Assembly: GCA_949529985.1 (NCBI GenBank) | Contig: CATIRS010000024.1 | Span: 55,833 to 119,832 of the forward strand | Source: Owenweeksia sp. TMED14 | GTDB taxonomy: Bacteria; Bacteroidota; Bacteroidia; Flavobacteriales; Schleiferiaceae | Length of the DNA: 64,000 bases | Direction: 5' to 3' | Shown: in pieces, positions 62,838 through 64,000 of the stretch | How positions within the stretch are numbered: the stretch's first letter is position 1 | How the letters are laid out: each line of letters starts with the position of its first letter | The notes under the pieces: generated by a model | What the model saw: the letters and a program-made list of their open reading frames with translations, nothing else | The model's database searches: none | What the model was told of the DNA's origin: nothing | Program-made: the position numbers and the translations under genes

Positions 62838-63194
62838 TTTTCTATTTTTTCTAATATATTTTCTAAATATAATGATTAATTGTAGATTATTGAATTAATA
62901 AGAAACTTTAAATATCAGTTAGTTAAAATGTTAAGACTACAGTATTTAGTCTTTTCAAAAATAAATCAATATAACTACGTCTAACTTTGGGTAAAAAATT
63001 GCATTTTTATCTTGATAATGAATTTCATTTAATTTTTGTTTCAATTTTTCTGTTTGGAGTTATATGTGAATAAATGTGATATACATTTTAAATATACATA
63101 AACATTATCTTCATTTTTTTTGCACGATAAATCTTTTTATACAAACCTCATTTAAGATTTTTTAGATACTTTTTATAATTTGGATTGAATAGCA
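62838..63194. other. AT-rich intergenic region
   Basis: About 360 bp of very AT-rich DNA between the small frame and the glycosyltransferase. One plus-strand TAACTTTG (62982-62989) and one minus-strand TATTTTTG (62963-62956) match the -7 consensus, but no plus-strand gene follows the first within the window. No gene, repeat or terminator recognised. Confidence 0.45.
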
Positions 63195-64000
63195 TTATAG
63201 TGTTTTAATAATATTATCTAATTGGCTTAAACGTGAATGTTTGCTGAAATGTTTTTGATAATATTTAAAACCTCTTACTCCCTTTTCTAACAATTCATCA
63301 TTACTAAGATTTAAAATTTCACAAATATCATTACATGTGTTTTCAATATCACCACTATTAGAAGCCCAACCTGCACCTGAATTGAAAATTATTTTTTTAG
63401 CCTCACCAGATATCATTCCTAAAACTGGTTTAGCACTAGCCAAATATGCTTGTATTTTAGCAGGAACTGTTTTGGCGAATATTTCATCATTTTTTAACGA
63501 TAAAAACATTACATCTGCTTGCTTAAAAAAAGATGGCATTTTGTTTATAGGGTGGTTTCCTAAAAAAGTAACAGATCCGATAATTACTATTGAACTCAAT
63601 TTTGTTTCAAGCCAACTCTTCATTCTGCCATCACCAACAAAAATCCAGTCTATATGTTTTTTCTTACATTTATTTATTAACTTAAAAATACTGTGAACAT
63701 CTTGAGCTTCACCAATATTACCAGCAAACATAATTTTTAAATTTTTAGTTTTTGACAATTTTTTACTTTTCAAATTCTTTTCGAAAATTTCTTCAGCCCA
63801 ATTTGGAAAATAAACTACTGGAATATTTTTAACTCTCTCTTTAACAATTTCAACAAAACTCTTCGATCCTACAAGGATTAAGTCAAATTTATTGTATAAA
63901 ATTTCTACTAGTTTTTTTATATTCTTTAAAATTTTCTTGTTATTAATTACTCCAGTCGCTTCAAGTGATTCTGGCCATAAATCTAAATCCCATAAAATCA
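63195..64000 (-). CDS. Glycosyltransferase family 4, WbuB-like (5' part outside window)
   Basis: GT-B enzyme of the glycan locus. The frame has no stop up to the window end, so the N-terminal Rossmann domain is mostly missing. Visible: WDLDLWPESLEATG at the edge (cf. DLWPES of WbuB), LILVGSKSF, then the C-terminal domain with LKIMFAGNIGEAQDV, WIFVGDGRM, VTFLGNHPINKMP, VMFLSLKNDEIFAKTVPAKIQ and PVLGMISGEAKKII with the nucleotide-sugar-binding Glu region. WbuB transfers L-FucNAc or related sugars to O-antigen repeat units; donor here unknown. Confidence 0.88.
   Translation of the reverse strand, partial: ILWDLDLWPESLEATGVINNKKILKNIKKLVEILYNKFDLILVGSKSFVEIVKERVKNIPVVYFPNWAEEIFEKNLKSKKLSKTKNLKIMFAGNIGEAQDVHSIFKLINKCKKKHIDWIFVGDGRMKSWLETKLSSIVIIGSVTFLGNHPINKMPSFFKQADVMFLSLKNDEIFAKTVPAKIQAYLASAKPVLGMISGEAKKIIFNSGAGWASNSGDIENTCNDICEILNLSNDELLEKGVRGFKYYQKHFSKHSRLSQLDNIIKTL

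Noticed and set aside
1-64000. tRNA, rRNA, CRISPR, transposase or prophage genes
   Set aside because: I looked in the intergenic gaps and saw no clover-leaf T-loop pattern, regular direct-repeat array or transposase/integrase motif. A tRNAscan or covariance search could overturn this for small RNAs.

Overview
This is an AT-rich, gene-dense stretch of a Bacteroidota chromosome, most likely from a marine or aquatic member of the Flavobacteriales. The evidence is gene content and order: dapA-bamD-rpoZ-coaBC-DUF4835-recN, a dnaA / low-molecular-weight phosphatase / tetrapyrrole-methylase-like trio, a CotH protein with a type IX secretion (T9SS) C-terminal domain, and TAnnTTTG -7 promoter elements in front of several genes. 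Most neighbours overlap or lie within 30 bp. I see no tRNA, rRNA, insertion sequence, prophage or CRISPR array.

Layout. 0-5 kb: a rel/spoT gene cut by the window start, then ffh-folD-queE on the minus strand. 5-11.7 kb: fabH, a LolD/FtsX-like ABC pair with a DUF3299-like protein, a dihydroorotase homologue that has lost its metal ligands, a PhnP-like hydrolase and a conserved protein of unknown function. 11.6-17.8 kb: a probable light-response block on the minus strand, running from a CarH/LitR-type MerR regulator with B12-binding motifs through an ECF sigma factor, crtI, crtB, idi and a PTPS-family enzyme to a photolyase. 17.9-30.6 kb: housekeeping genes (prfC, fabI, recN, DUF4835, coaBC, rpoZ, bamD, dapA, a small unknown, ligA, prmC, ribD). 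30.6-43.6 kb: a secreted metallopeptidase, a thioesterase, dnaA and partners, mnmE, a PqqB-like hydrolase, a DUF6702 protein, an M1 peptidase, a DUF3347 lipoprotein, parA without parB, and a SurA-like chaperone. 43.7-50 kb: a secreted GH92 / CotH / DUF1684 / cupin run. 50-64 kb: surface-glycan genes, namely a GT2 enzyme, rmlB, kdsA-kdsC-kdsD, UDP-glucose dehydrogenase, UDP-glucuronate decarboxylase, galE, a WecA-like initiating transferase, a second nucleotide-sugar dehydrogenase and a GT4 enzyme cut by the window end.

The two most interesting signals are regulatory. (1) In the glycan locus, a gene for a predicted transmembrane Kelch-propeller protein with a winged-helix-like tail is split by a run of nine G. 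One added or two removed G would restore a single reading frame of about 458 residues, which is what a phase-variable (ON/OFF) regulator would look like, though a homopolymer sequencing error would look the same. (2) The promoter of the ECF/carotenoid operon has TTG-N19-TACTTTTG, and both elements are covered by direct repeats of TTGTTTACT spaced 17 bp, with a third direct and a fourth inverted copy nearby. This is a strong candidate operator for the adjacent B12-type photoreceptor. The rest reads as normal Bacteroidota core genome.
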